The notes under the pieces are model-generated. The model had not been told where the DNA came from. It worked only from the letters and a program-made list of their open reading frames with translations, and ran no database searches. The position numbers and the translations under genes are program-made. A DNA stretch of 64,000 bases from SIG587 sp045544035 (lineage in GTDB: Bacteria; Bacillota; Clostridia; Oscillospirales; Acutalibacteraceae): positions 149,616 through 213,615 of the forward strand of contig JAZPYE010000017.1 of assembly GCA_045544035.1 (NCBI GenBank), given 5' to 3'. Shown here in pieces: positions 41,063 to 50,306 of this stretch. How positions within the stretch are numbered: the stretch's first letter is position 1; every line of letters starts with the position of its first letter.

Positions 41063-43018
41063 TTGGATAAATTTAAACTTGTGTCAAGCTACAAGCCTAC
41101 AGGCGACCAGCCTGAGGCTATTGCAAAGCTTACCGAAGGCTTAAATAAAGGCCTTAAAGAGCAGGTGCTCCTTGGAGTTACCGGCTCGGGTAAGACCTTT
41201 ACAATGGCGAATATTATAGCCAATGTAAACCGCCCAACCCTCGTTCTCGCTCACAACAAAACCCTCGCCGCACAGTTGTGCAGTGAATTTAAAGAGCTTT
41301 TTCCCGAAAATGCAGTAGAATACTTTGTATCCTATTACGATTATTATCAGCCCGAGGCTTACATTCCCGGCACCGATACCTATATTGAAAAGGATTCGGC
41401 AATTAACGATGAAATTGACAAGCTTCGCCATTCGGCAACCTGTGCTTTGTCTGAGCGGCGCGATGTCATCATAGTTGCCTCGGTTTCCTGCATTTATTCT
41501 CTCGGCGACCCTATTGACTACCGAAATATGGTTATTTCTCTTCGCGTAGGTCAGGAGAAAAGCCGTGATGAACTTATAGCAAAGCTTGTTGATTTGCAGT
41601 ACGAGCGAAATGACATTAACTTTGTGCGAAACAAGTTCAGAGTAAGGGGAGATGTGGTGGAAATTTACCCCGCTTACTCCTACGAAAATGCCCTTAGAAT
41701 TGAGTTTTTCGGCGATGAAATCGACCGAATTTGTGAAATTAACACTCTTACGGGTGAGGTTAAAGCGACCCTTTCTCACACCGCAATTTATCCTGCTTCA
41801 CACTACATTATCCCTCAAGAAAAAATGTATGATGCCCTTAAACGCATCGAGACGGAAATGGAGGAACGCTGTGCCTTCTTTATTGAAAACGGCAAGTTAA
41901 TTGAGGCTCAGCGAATTCGCCAAAGGACCGAATATGACATTGAAATGCTGAAAGAAATCGGCACCTGCAAGGGCATTGAAAACTATTCGGCAGTGCTATC
42001 AGGCAGAAAAAGGGGAAGCACCCCAACAACGCTGCTTGACTATTTTCCCGATGATTTCGTGCTTTTTGTGGATGAAAGCCACGTTACACTCCCCCAGGTT
42101 AGGGGAATGTACGGTGGCGACAGGGCAAGAAAGGAAAACCTTGTGGAATATGGCTTCCGCCTGCCCTCAGCCTTTGACAACCGTCCCTTAAACTTTAACG
42201 AGTTTTATTCCCATATAAATCAGGCTGTCTTTGTTTCGGCAACGCCGGGTGAATTTGAGCTTAGTAAATCGGCTCAAACCGCCCAGCAGGTTATTCGCCC
42301 CACAGGTCTTTTAGACCCGCCCATTTCGGTGCGCGAAACGGCAGGTCAAATTGATGATTTGGTAAGCGAAATTAACGCTCGTGCCGCCAAAAAACAAAGG
42401 GTGCTGGTTACCACTTTAACCAAAAAAATGGCGGAGGATTTAACCGAATATCTCTTTAACCTTGGCATAAAGGTTAAATATATGCACCACGACATTGACA
42501 CAATGGAGCGAATGCAAATCATTCGTGATTTGCGCCTTGGTGAATTCGATGTTCTCGTTGGAATTAATCTGTTACGTGAAGGTCTTGACATTCCCGAGGT
42601 GTCGCTGGTTGCCATTCTTGATGCCGATAAGGAAGGGTTTCTTAGAAGCACAACCTCCCTTATACAAACGGTGGGCAGAGCGGCGAGAAACAGCGAGAGC
42701 GAGGTTATAATGTACGCCGACACCGTTACCGATTCAATGGAGCGTGCAATTAACGAGACCGAGCGCCGCCGCAAAATTCAGATTGAATATAACGAAAAGC
42801 ACGGCATAACCCCTAAAACCATTATCAAAAATGTTCACGAAATTATTGATATGGGCGTTGCCGATAAAACGAAAAAATCCCCCGATAAAATGTCGAAGGG
42901 AGAAAAAGAAAAGCTTATTAAGCTTCTTACAAATGAAATGCGTGAGGCGGCAAAAATGCTTGAATTTGAGCACGCCGCAATGCTCCGCGATAAAATTAAA
43001 AAGCTTAGAGAAGAATAA
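41063..43018 (+). CDS. uvrB: UvrABC system protein B
   Basis: DNA-damage verification helicase of nucleotide excision repair. 651 residues with KPTGDQPEAI, Walker A GVTGSGKTF, the beta-hairpin YYDYYQPEAYIP that clamps DNA, Walker B DESHV, helicase motif VGRAARN and a C-terminal UVR domain (LEFEHAAMLRDKIKKL) for UvrC contact. An in-frame GTG lies inside GAGGTGAGG; the TTG at 41063, six bases after that site, gives MDKFKLVSSYKPTG, which matches normal UvrB starts. uvrA follows 132 bases later. Confidence 0.96.
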   Translation: MDKFKLVSSYKPTGDQPEAIAKLTEGLNKGLKEQVLLGVTGSGKTFTMANIIANVNRPTLVLAHNKTLAAQLCSEFKELFPENAVEYFVSYYDYYQPEAYIPGTDTYIEKDSAINDEIDKLRHSATCALSERRDVIIVASVSCIYSLGDPIDYRNMVISLRVGQEKSRDELIAKLVDLQYERNDINFVRNKFRVRGDVVEIYPAYSYENALRIEFFGDEIDRICEINTLTGEVKATLSHTAIYPASHYIIPQEKMYDALKRIETEMEERCAFFIENGKLIEAQRIRQRTEYDIEMLKEIGTCKGIENYSAVLSGRKRGSTPTTLLDYFPDDFVLFVDESHVTLPQVRGMYGGDRARKENLVEYGFRLPSAFDNRPLNFNEFYSHINQAVFVSATPGEFELSKSAQTAQQVIRPTGLLDPPISVRETAGQIDDLVSEINARAAKKQRVLVTTLTKKMAEDLTEYLFNLGIKVKYMHHDIDTMERMQIIRDLRLGEFDVLVGINLLREGLDIPEVSLVAILDADKEGFLRSTTSLIQTVGRAARNSESEVIMYADTVTDSMERAINETERRRKIQIEYNEKHGITPKTIIKNVHEIIDMGVADKTKKSPDKMSKGEKEKLIKLLTNEMREAAKMLEFEHAAMLRDKIKKLREE

Positions 43019-43051
43019 CAAAGGTTTGGTAAAAATACCAGGCCTTTGTTT
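43018..43051 (+). terminator. Terminator after uvrB
   Basis: ACAAAGG...TGGTA paired with TACCA...CCTTTGT, then TTTTCG. Confidence 0.75.
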
Positions 43052-43061
43052 TCGTTTCATA

Positions 43062-43090
43062 TTGACATTTACAGTAAAAATTTATAGAAT
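43062..43090 (+). promoter_or_regulatory. Promoter of uvrA
   Basis: TTGACA (43062-43067), 17-base spacer, TAGAAT (43085-43090). Confidence 0.75.
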
Positions 43091-43150
43091 AATATATATT
43101 ACTATGCAAAAAATATAGGTCGATGAATTTTCTTTAGTCAGAGGTTTAAA

Positions 43151-45988
43151 ATGGCAAACGATAAAATCATTATTAAAGGCGCAAGGGCAAACAATTTAAA
43201 AAATGCCAACGTGGAAATCCCAAGGGACAAGCTTGTGGTTTTCACAGGCCTTTCGGGCTCGGGAAAAAGCTCCCTTGCTTTTGATACAATTTATGCCGAG
43301 GGACAGCGCCGCTACGTTGAATCCCTTTCTTCCTATGCTAGAATGTTTTTAGGTCAAATGGAAAAGCCTGATGTCGATAGCATCGAGGGCCTTTCTCCTG
43401 CAATTTCCATTGACCAGAAAACCACCTCAAAAAATCCTCGTTCCACCGTTGGAACCATCACCGAAATTTATGATTATCTCCGTTTGCTTTATGCCCGCGT
43501 TGGAACACCTCATTGCCCAATTTGCGGTAAGGAAATTTCACAACAAACAACCGACCAAATCGTTGACAGCGTTTTAAAACTGCCTGAAGGCACTAAAATT
43601 CAGGTTATGGCCCCCATTGTAAGGGGCCGAAAGGGAGAATATGTTAAGGAACTTGATGCCGCAAGGAAGTCGGGATATGTCCGCGTGCGCATTGATGGCA
43701 ACCTCTATGAGCTTTCGGAGGAAATTAAACTTGAAAAAAACAAGAAACACTATATTGAAATTATAGTTGACCGCCTTGTGGTAAAAAATGAGATTAAAAG
43801 CCGCCTTGCAGGCAGCATCGACACCGCGGCAACCCTTACGGGCGGTATAATTTTAGTTGATGTTATCGGAGGGGAAGAGCTTATCTTTTCTCAGAATTAT
43901 GCCTGCGATGAGCACAACATTTCGCTTCCCGAAATTACCCCTACCCTCTTTTCCTTTAACAGCCCCGTTGGCGCCTGCCCCACCTGTACGGGTATTGGAA
44001 AATTTATGAAGGTTGATACAAAACTTATCATAAACGATGAAACAAAACCCCTTTTAGATGGTGCAATAAGAGCATCGGGCTGGGGGGTTAACTCCTGGTT
44101 TTATCCCGATGGCACAACCATTGCCAAAATGTATTTTGAGGGCCTTGCCAATCACTATGGCTTTGATATTAACACCCCCTTTAAGGATTTATCCAATGAG
44201 GTCAAAGATGCCATTCTTTTCGGCACCAAGGGTGTTAAAATTAAACTTGAAAAAAGCGCTCATTGGGGCGGCGGAACCTATTATTCCGATTTTGAGGGCG
44301 TTGTTAATAACCTTGAACGCCGTTATAGGGAAACCAAGAGTGATTATTCCCGAAGTGAAATTGAAAGTTACATGTGTGAAACTGATTGCCCAGATTGTTT
44401 CGGCACCCGCCTTAAAAAGGAGGCGCTGGCAATTACCGTTGGCGGCAAAAACATTCACGAAATTTGTGAGTTATCGGTGGTTTCATTAATTGATTTTCTT
44501 GCCACTCTCCATTTTGATACCTTTAAAGCAAAGGTTGCCGAGCCTATTATCAAAGAGATAAAAAGCCGCTTAAATTTCCTTAAAAGCGTTGGCCTTGATT
44601 ATCTTACCTTGTCCCGAACGGCAGGAACGCTGTCGGGCGGTGAAAGTCAACGAATTCGTTTAGCTACCCAAATCGGATCCTCACTTATGGGCGTTTTATA
44701 TATTCTTGATGAGCCCAGCATTGGCCTTCACCAAAGGGATAACGAAAAGCTCATTGAAACCTTAAAGCATTTAAGAGATTTAGGAAACACCCTAATTGTT
44801 GTTGAGCACGACGAGGATACCATTCGTGCTGCCGACCATGTTCTTGACATCGGTCCCGGTGCTGGCATTCACGGTGGAAATGTGGTTTATTCAGGCACCG
44901 TTTCCGATATGGAGGCCTGCAAGGACTCCTTAACCTCCGATTACCTTTACGGCCGCAGAAAAATTCCCGTTCCCGAAAAGCGGAGAAAGGGAAGCGGCAA
45001 GTTCTTAACAATTAAGGGTGCAGCAGAAAACAATCTTAAAAATGTGAATGTTAAAATTCCCCTGGGTCAGTTTGTTTGTGTAACGGGCGTTTCGGGCTCG
45101 GGTAAAAGCTCCCTCGTTAATGAAATTTTACAAAAATTTTTATCCAGTGAGCTTAACCGTGCCAAAACCTTCCCAGGTAAATTCAAGGAAATTAAAGGCT
45201 ATGAGCACCTTGATAAAATCATTAATATTGACCAATCTCCCATTGGCAGAACACCTCGTTCAAACCCCGCAACCTACACAGGGGTGTTTAACGATATAAG
45301 GGAACTGTTTGCCCAAACCAAGGATGCCAAGGCTAAAGGTTTCAGTGCAGGTCGTTTTTCCTTTAATGTTAAGGGTGGCCGCTGTGAAGCCTGTCAGGGA
45401 GACGGAATTATTAAAATTGAAATGCACTTTCTCCCCGACATTTATGTTCCTTGCGAGGTTTGCGGCGGTGCACGCTACAATCGCGAGACCTTAAGTGTTA
45501 AATATAAGGGCAAAAGCATTTATGATGTTCTTGAAATGACGGTTGAGGAAGGTCTCCACTTTTTCAGCGCTATTCCTAAAATCCAAAGAAAGCTGCAAAC
45601 CCTTTTCGATGTTGGCCTTGGCTATATTAAAATCGGTCAGCCCGCCACAACCCTTTCGGGCGGTGAGGCACAACGAGTAAAACTTGCCACCGAGCTTTCA
45701 AAACGGAGCACGGGCAAAACAATTTATATTCTCGATGAGCCTACAACAGGCCTTCACTCTTATGATGTTCATATGCTAATTAATGTTTTAAACCGCCTCG
45801 TTGATGGCGGCAACACAGTTTTAGTTATTGAGCATAATCTCGATGTCATCAAAATGGCCGACCATATTATTGATTTGGGTCCCGAGGGCGGCGATAAGGG
45901 TGGCACCATTGTGGCAACGGGAACACCTGAACAGGTTGCAGAGTGCAAAGAATCCTACACAGGTCAGTTCCTTAAAAAGTTACTGTAA
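43151..45988 (+). CDS. uvrA: UvrABC system protein A
   Basis: Damage-sensing dimeric ATPase of nucleotide excision repair, 945 residues. First Walker A GLSGSGKSSLAFDT, zinc sites CPICGKEI and CPTC/CPDC, ABC signature TLSGGESQRIRLATQIG, second Walker A GVSGSGKSSLVNEI, the zinc finger CEACQGDG...CEVCGG, and second signature TLSGGEAQRVKLATEL. Full length and intact. It has its own promoter despite lying behind uvrB. Confidence 0.97.
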   Translation: MANDKIIIKGARANNLKNANVEIPRDKLVVFTGLSGSGKSSLAFDTIYAEGQRRYVESLSSYARMFLGQMEKPDVDSIEGLSPAISIDQKTTSKNPRSTVGTITEIYDYLRLLYARVGTPHCPICGKEISQQTTDQIVDSVLKLPEGTKIQVMAPIVRGRKGEYVKELDAARKSGYVRVRIDGNLYELSEEIKLEKNKKHYIEIIVDRLVVKNEIKSRLAGSIDTAATLTGGIILVDVIGGEELIFSQNYACDEHNISLPEITPTLFSFNSPVGACPTCTGIGKFMKVDTKLIINDETKPLLDGAIRASGWGVNSWFYPDGTTIAKMYFEGLANHYGFDINTPFKDLSNEVKDAILFGTKGVKIKLEKSAHWGGGTYYSDFEGVVNNLERRYRETKSDYSRSEIESYMCETDCPDCFGTRLKKEALAITVGGKNIHEICELSVVSLIDFLATLHFDTFKAKVAEPIIKEIKSRLNFLKSVGLDYLTLSRTAGTLSGGESQRIRLATQIGSSLMGVLYILDEPSIGLHQRDNEKLIETLKHLRDLGNTLIVVEHDEDTIRAADHVLDIGPGAGIHGGNVVYSGTVSDMEACKDSLTSDYLYGRRKIPVPEKRRKGSGKFLTIKGAAENNLKNVNVKIPLGQFVCVTGVSGSGKSSLVNEILQKFLSSELNRAKTFPGKFKEIKGYEHLDKIINIDQSPIGRTPRSNPATYTGVFNDIRELFAQTKDAKAKGFSAGRFSFNVKGGRCEACQGDGIIKIEMHFLPDIYVPCEVCGGARYNRETLSVKYKGKSIYDVLEMTVEEGLHFFSAIPKIQRKLQTLFDVGLGYIKIGQPATTLSGGEAQRVKLATELSKRSTGKTIYILDEPTTGLHSYDVHMLINVLNRLVDGGNTVLVIEHNLDVIKMADHIIDLGPEGGDKGGTIVATGTPEQVAECKESYTGQFLKKLL

Positions 45989-46053
45989 GTTCATATATTA
46001 TTAACTATTGAATGGTTTAGAACTGTTAAAATACTATAAAAGGGGTGAAATCA

Positions 46054-46908
46054 TTGTTCGGCTATATTCGTGCCTATAAGCCCGAAATGCGGGTTAAGGA
46101 ATTTGAAATGTATAAGGCAATTTATTGCTCGCTTTGTAAAAAGTTGGGCAAAACCTATGGCATTTTATCCCGCTTCACTCTGAATTATGATTTCACTTTT
46201 CTATGCCTTTTAGAACTTTCTTTAGGTGAAAAGCCCTGTGAACTGTGTCGGAAAAATTGCACCTTTAACCCCTTTAAAAAATGCAATTATTGTACCGATT
46301 TATCAGAGGGCTTTGACCTGCCTGCCGCCGCGGCAATGATAATGCTTTATTATAAAATCACTGATAATATTGAAGATGAAAAGGGAATCAAAAGGCTTGG
46401 CGCAAAAATTTCCAAAATGGTTTTTTCATCATCACACAAAAAAGCGGCAAAGGCACACCCTGAAATCGAAAAAATTGTTGCAGATTACATTGCCGAGCAA
46501 CGGGAGTTTGAAAATCAGGGTAAATTTGACCTTGATGCCGCCGCTGACCCCACCGCGAAGGCGCTTGGAAAAATTTTTATGCGTTTTGGCAGTGATTCGG
46601 CAAGCGGGCGGGTTTTAAGGCGCCTTGGTTACTGTATGGGGAGGTATATTTATATCATCGATGCAGTAAGCGATTTTGAGAGCGATTTAAAAAATGGCTC
46701 TTATAATCCTTTTGGCGGTTGTACAAAGCAAGAAATGATTGATTTGGCAAGACAGGCTGTTAATCTTTCGGCGGCTGAGGCACAGCGAGCATTTGAGTTG
46801 CTTGATATTTGCAAGTTTAAAGACATTTTAGGAAATATAATTTATCTTGGCCTTGAGGAAACCTCAAAAGAGGTTTTTAAAAAGGTTAATAAGGAGAATA
46901 ACAAATGA
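46054..46908 (+). CDS. DUF5685-like conserved protein
   Basis: A 284-residue soluble protein of unknown function that matches the DUF5685 pattern MFGYIRAYKPEMRVKE, then YKAIYCSLCKKLGK with a Cys pair, LNYDFTFLCLL, and a second Cys cluster CELCRKNC...CNYC, a possible metal site. The helical remainder includes LGYCMGRYIYIIDAVSDFESD, an acidic helix like those of prenyl-synthase folds. TTG at 46054 is chosen because AGGGGTG ends six bases before it; a GTG three codons upstream lies in that site. Overlaps the DnaJ gene by ATGA. Confidence 0.75.
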   Translation: MFGYIRAYKPEMRVKEFEMYKAIYCSLCKKLGKTYGILSRFTLNYDFTFLCLLELSLGEKPCELCRKNCTFNPFKKCNYCTDLSEGFDLPAAAAMIMLYYKITDNIEDEKGIKRLGAKISKMVFSSSHKKAAKAHPEIEKIVADYIAEQREFENQGKFDLDAAADPTAKALGKIFMRFGSDSASGRVLRRLGYCMGRYIYIIDAVSDFESDLKNGSYNPFGGCTKQEMIDLARQAVNLSAAEAQRAFELLDICKFKDILGNIIYLGLEETSKEVFKKVNKENNK

Positions 46909-47519
46909 AAGACTACTACAGCGTTCTTGGAATAAACAAAAACGCTACCGATGATGAGGTTAAGGCGGCTTATAAGGAGATGGCTAAAAAATACCATCCC
47001 GATAACTATGCCGATAATCCATTGTCCGATTTAGCAGCGGAAAAGATGAAGGAAATCAACGAGGCCTACGATGGCATCATGAACGAGCGCCGCAGGCGCA
47101 AAACCTCCTCATCAAACAGAGCAGGCGGTAATTATTACAGCGCCAATTCTAATTTTTCCGATGTTCGCAACCTTATAATGAATAATCGCCTTGAAGAGGC
47201 TCAAGAGGTCCTTGATGGCGTGCCGCCTGAGCGCAGAGATGCCGAGTGGTATTTCTTAAACGGCACAGTGCTTTATAAGCGCGGCTGGTTCGATAATGCC
47301 TACACAAATTTTGCCACCGCCTGCCGAATGGATCCAATGAACGCTGAATACAGAGAGGCGATGAATCGCGTTCAGCGAAGCGCCGGGGGCAATTTCAACA
47401 ACCCTTACCGCAGCGCTCCTAATATGGGCGGAATGAGCGCCTGTGATTGCTGTTCAAACCTTATTTGCGCCGATTGCTGCTGCGAATGTATGGGCGGAGA
47501 TTTAATACCCTGCTGTTAG
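46905..47519 (+). CDS. J-domain protein with Cys-rich tail
   Basis: A 204-residue co-chaperone-like protein. Residues 1-65 are a J domain with the HPD motif at 31-33, which would stimulate DnaK. Then a linker, a TPR-like helical pair (about 85-150), and a C-terminal Cys cluster (about residues 177-204, including CDCC, CADCCCEC and final CC) with about ten cysteines. It lacks the Gly/Phe region and the CxxCxGxG domain of true DnaJ. Translationally coupled to the DUF5685-like gene, suggesting a shared job. Confidence 0.85.
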   Translation: MKDYYSVLGINKNATDDEVKAAYKEMAKKYHPDNYADNPLSDLAAEKMKEINEAYDGIMNERRRRKTSSSNRAGGNYYSANSNFSDVRNLIMNNRLEEAQEVLDGVPPERRDAEWYFLNGTVLYKRGWFDNAYTNFATACRMDPMNAEYREAMNRVQRSAGGNFNNPYRSAPNMGGMSACDCCSNLICADCCCECMGGDLIPCC

Positions 47520-47530
47520 TGAGGCAAAAG

Positions 47531-48061
47531 ATGAAACAAACAGGAAAAATCACACTTTGTGCAATGCTTGCGGCTCTTGCTGCGGCCACAATGCTTGCGG
47601 CTTATTTTCCGTATCTTACCTACGGCGTTCCTGCCATTGCAAGCATATTTGTTATGATAGCGCTGATAGAAACAGGGAAGGGCTACGCATTTTTAACCTA
47701 TGCCGCATCGGCGGTGATAACCGTTTTGCTTGCCGAGCCTGAAGCAAAGCTGCTTTATGCATGCTTTTTAGGCTTTTATCCAATTTTAAAGGCAATTTTC
47801 GAACACCTTAAAAGCCGTGTTGCGGAATATCTTTTAAAGTTCTTATCATTTAATGCGGCACTTTTGCTAATCTATTCGCTTTTTGCAAACATATTCGGTA
47901 TAACCGATAATTTTGTGACGATTTTTGGTGTTTTTGGCATTGCCATTTTGGTGCTTGCCGCGAACTTTGTGTTCTTAATGTATGACATTTGCCTTTCAAA
48001 ATTTGCACAAATTTATCTTTACAGGCTTCACCCTGTAGTAATGAGATTTATTAAGAGATAG
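47531..48061 (+). CDS. Polytopic membrane protein, unknown
   Basis: A 176-residue membrane protein with about five hydrophobic helices and a basic end (MRFIKR). ATG at 47531 follows GTGAGGC; a longer upstream frame overlapping the J-domain gene is rejected. It ends the DUF5685-like/J-domain/membrane trio. Its first helix (LCAMLAALAAATMLAAYFPYL) resembles ECF S-component or DUF2232-type proteins, but no function is assigned. Confidence 0.7.
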   Translation: MKQTGKITLCAMLAALAAATMLAAYFPYLTYGVPAIASIFVMIALIETGKGYAFLTYAASAVITVLLAEPEAKLLYACFLGFYPILKAIFEHLKSRVAEYLLKFLSFNAALLLIYSLFANIFGITDNFVTIFGVFGIAILVLAANFVFLMYDICLSKFAQIYLYRLHPVVMRFIKR

Positions 48062-48086
48062 TTTTTTGGGGAGAGGGGAAACCTAA

Positions 48087-49442
48087 ATGAAATTTTTAAT
48101 CACCTTGTGGCTTTCGAAAATGGCGGCGGTTATTGTCAGCATTATTGATAAAAACCGCGGCACCAACTATTCGGGTAAAATTGCTGTTAAACTTATGCCC
48201 GATTTTGTTAAGCATTTTAAGGGCATTGACTATGACAGGACCATTTTCGTAACAGGCACCAACGGCAAATCAACCACCACAAACCTTTTGGCACACACCC
48301 TTAAAACCGCAGGCAAGAGGGTTGCCTCAAATTTAGAGGGAGCCAATATGATGACAGGCGTTGCCACCACATTAATTAAAAATTCTAACCTTTTTGGTAA
48401 ATTTAATAAAGAGTATCTAATCCTCGAAATCGATGAAAGAAGCCTTCTAGCCATTCGCAAGGTGCTTCCCGCAGGCCATATGGGAATTACCAATTTGCAA
48501 AAAGACCAAGTGCAAAGAAACGGCGACCCCGATTTCATTTTCAGAAAATTTGAAGAAGCAATAGGTCGTGATATGACCCTTTATCTTAATAACCACGAGC
48601 CTCGCAGTAAAGCCCTGGAGGATAGAGCAGGTAAAAGCTTTTATTTTTCTGTTAGCGAAAACTGCAAGACCTACACAAAGGGCGATTTTTATGATGTAAC
48701 CCTGCCTTGCCCCAAATGCTCTCACCCAATTAAATATGATAATTTTAACCTTGCAAACATTGGTGTTTTCCACTGCATAAATTGCGACCACTCTACAAGC
48801 AAAACCCCCGATGTTACGGTTAATGAGGTTAATTTCGATGAAAAATACTTCACCGAAAGCGGCAAAAAATGGGATATTACTTATAACACACCCTTTTACA
48901 TTTATAACTATGCCATGTGCATTGCCATTTGCCGCAATTTAAAGATTGAGGATGAAAAAATTGCACTCGGCTTTAAAACCTTTTTAAACCCTGCCGAAAG
49001 AAGAGAAAAGCTGACATATAAGGGTAAAAATATTCACTATCTTAGAATGAAGCAGGAAAATCCCGAAACACTGCAGTCGGCCCTTGATACCATTGCTGAG
49101 GATAAAAGTGACAAGGCAATTTTTATGGGAATGTACGAGGTTAAGGATTTTTTGCCTCACTATTCCAACACATTTTATTTCTTTGACTGTGATTTTGCTC
49201 CCATTACCGAAACCCCTGTTGAGCGTTATGTTGTTTTTTCTTCAACCGTAAGTTACGACACCGCCAACCGCATTCGTTATGCAGGCGGCGAAGAGGAAAA
49301 AATCACTGTGCTTGACACCGAGGATTTATCCCTTGTCTTAAATGAGCTTGAAAAAACTAAAACAGATAATATTTATTTCCTTACGGGAATGAAGCCTTAT
49401 AAAAAATTAAAGAAATATTTTGCGGCAGGGGGGAATGAATAA
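48087..49442 (+). CDS. MurT-like Mur ligase (diverged)
   Basis: A 451-residue Mur ligase-fold protein of the MurT type, the partner of GatD in amidating lipid II glutamate in Gram-positives. It has the P-loop VTGTNGKSTTT (residues 55-65), TNLQKDQVQRNGD (a diverged form of the usual TNLFRDQLDRYGE) and the MurT zinc ribbon with C208, C211, C230, C233. The C-terminal domain keeps an Asp pair in YFFDCDF but has lost the usual LNDNYADGRDVSW context. The stop overlaps the gatD-like ATG by one base. Because its partner lacks catalytic residues, the substrate may not be lipid II. Confidence 0.82.
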   Translation: MKFLITLWLSKMAAVIVSIIDKNRGTNYSGKIAVKLMPDFVKHFKGIDYDRTIFVTGTNGKSTTTNLLAHTLKTAGKRVASNLEGANMMTGVATTLIKNSNLFGKFNKEYLILEIDERSLLAIRKVLPAGHMGITNLQKDQVQRNGDPDFIFRKFEEAIGRDMTLYLNNHEPRSKALEDRAGKSFYFSVSENCKTYTKGDFYDVTLPCPKCSHPIKYDNFNLANIGVFHCINCDHSTSKTPDVTVNEVNFDEKYFTESGKKWDITYNTPFYIYNYAMCIAICRNLKIEDEKIALGFKTFLNPAERREKLTYKGKNIHYLRMKQENPETLQSALDTIAEDKSDKAIFMGMYEVKDFLPHYSNTFYFFDCDFAPITETPVERYVVFSSTVSYDTANRIRYAGGEEEKITVLDTEDLSLVLNELEKTKTDNIYFLTGMKPYKKLKKYFAAGGNE

Positions 49443-50167
49443 TGTCAAAAACAATTAACATCGCTTGGATGTATCCCGATTTGCTTAATCTTCACGGTGA
49501 ACGAGGAAGTGTTCAGGCTTTTGAAATGCGGGGCAAGGCGCTGGGTCTGGATGTTAAAATACACCGCATTGATTCTTTGGAAGCAAAAATTGATTTTAAA
49601 AAGCATGATTTATTCCTTTTTATGCCGGGTGAAATTAAAACCCTTGGTTTAATTAAGGAAAAACTTGATGAGCAAATAGAAAGCCTTAAGGATTTTGTTG
49701 AGAGCGGCGGTCATATTGTCGCCGTAGGCACAACGGGAATGCTTTTTGCAAATACTCTCAAAAGGGAGGACGGCACCGTTTTTCAGGGTCTTGGACTTCT
49801 TGATGCAACTGGCAAAGAGCGAAAATATGTTTATGGCGACGACCTATATTTTCGCATAAATAGTACCAAAATGGAGATTTTCGGCTCCCAAATTCAAATG
49901 GTTGATGTTACCGCTCAAAGTCCTTTGGGCACAGTTATTTACGGTCACGGAAACGATAAAAGTGGCAGTGAGGGTGCGGTTTATAAAAACCTTGTTTTCA
50001 CCAACTGTTTAGGCCCCGTTTTTGTTAAAAACCCTTGGTGGTGCGACCAGATTTTAAAGGATGTTTTCCTTAAAAAACAAGGTCTTAACGTTGAAAATAA
50101 CTATGCCTTTGAAACCGCATCCTTTAATTCCTGTCTTGAGTTCACAAGGAGAAAGCCAAAAGCCTAA
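49442..50167 (+). CDS. GatD-like glutamine amidotransferase lacking catalytic residues
   Basis: A 241-residue class I (CobQ/CobB-type) amidotransferase fold: AWMYPDLLNLHGERGSVQAF at the start, GLGLLDATGKER, GHGNDKSGSEGAVYKN and GPVFVKNPWW at the end all follow GatD. The nucleophile elbow, normally AVCGGYQ, here reads AVGTTGM (Gly96 in the Cys place), and the catalytic His of the usual LHGP is Leu190 in TNCLGP. So glutamine hydrolysis is not expected. The frame is intact and coupled to the MurT-like gene, so it is a conserved pseudoenzyme candidate rather than a decayed gene. Confidence 0.82.
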   Translation: MSKTINIAWMYPDLLNLHGERGSVQAFEMRGKALGLDVKIHRIDSLEAKIDFKKHDLFLFMPGEIKTLGLIKEKLDEQIESLKDFVESGGHIVAVGTTGMLFANTLKREDGTVFQGLGLLDATGKERKYVYGDDLYFRINSTKMEIFGSQIQMVDVTAQSPLGTVIYGHGNDKSGSEGAVYKNLVFTNCLGPVFVKNPWWCDQILKDVFLKKQGLNVENNYAFETASFNSCLEFTRRKPKA

Positions 50168-50306
50168 AGCATATTTTGTGAGTGAGAAATTGTTTTTAAG
50201 ACAAAAAATTACAAAAAAATATGCGAAAATTACCACTGATAATCTTTTTTTCATTCCACACAATAATAAAGCAAACGCAAAAAATGTTTAAAAGGAGTGA
50301 AAAAAG

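Noticed and set aside
47447..47530. Longer start for the membrane protein overlapping the J-domain gene
   Set aside because: The extension is the Cys-rich J-domain tail read in another phase; the ATG at 47531 has a ribosome site and begins the first helix properly.
49442..50167. Pseudogene of gatD
   Set aside because: Although both catalytic residues are replaced, the frame is full length, the start is coupled to the MurT-like gene and other family motifs are kept.
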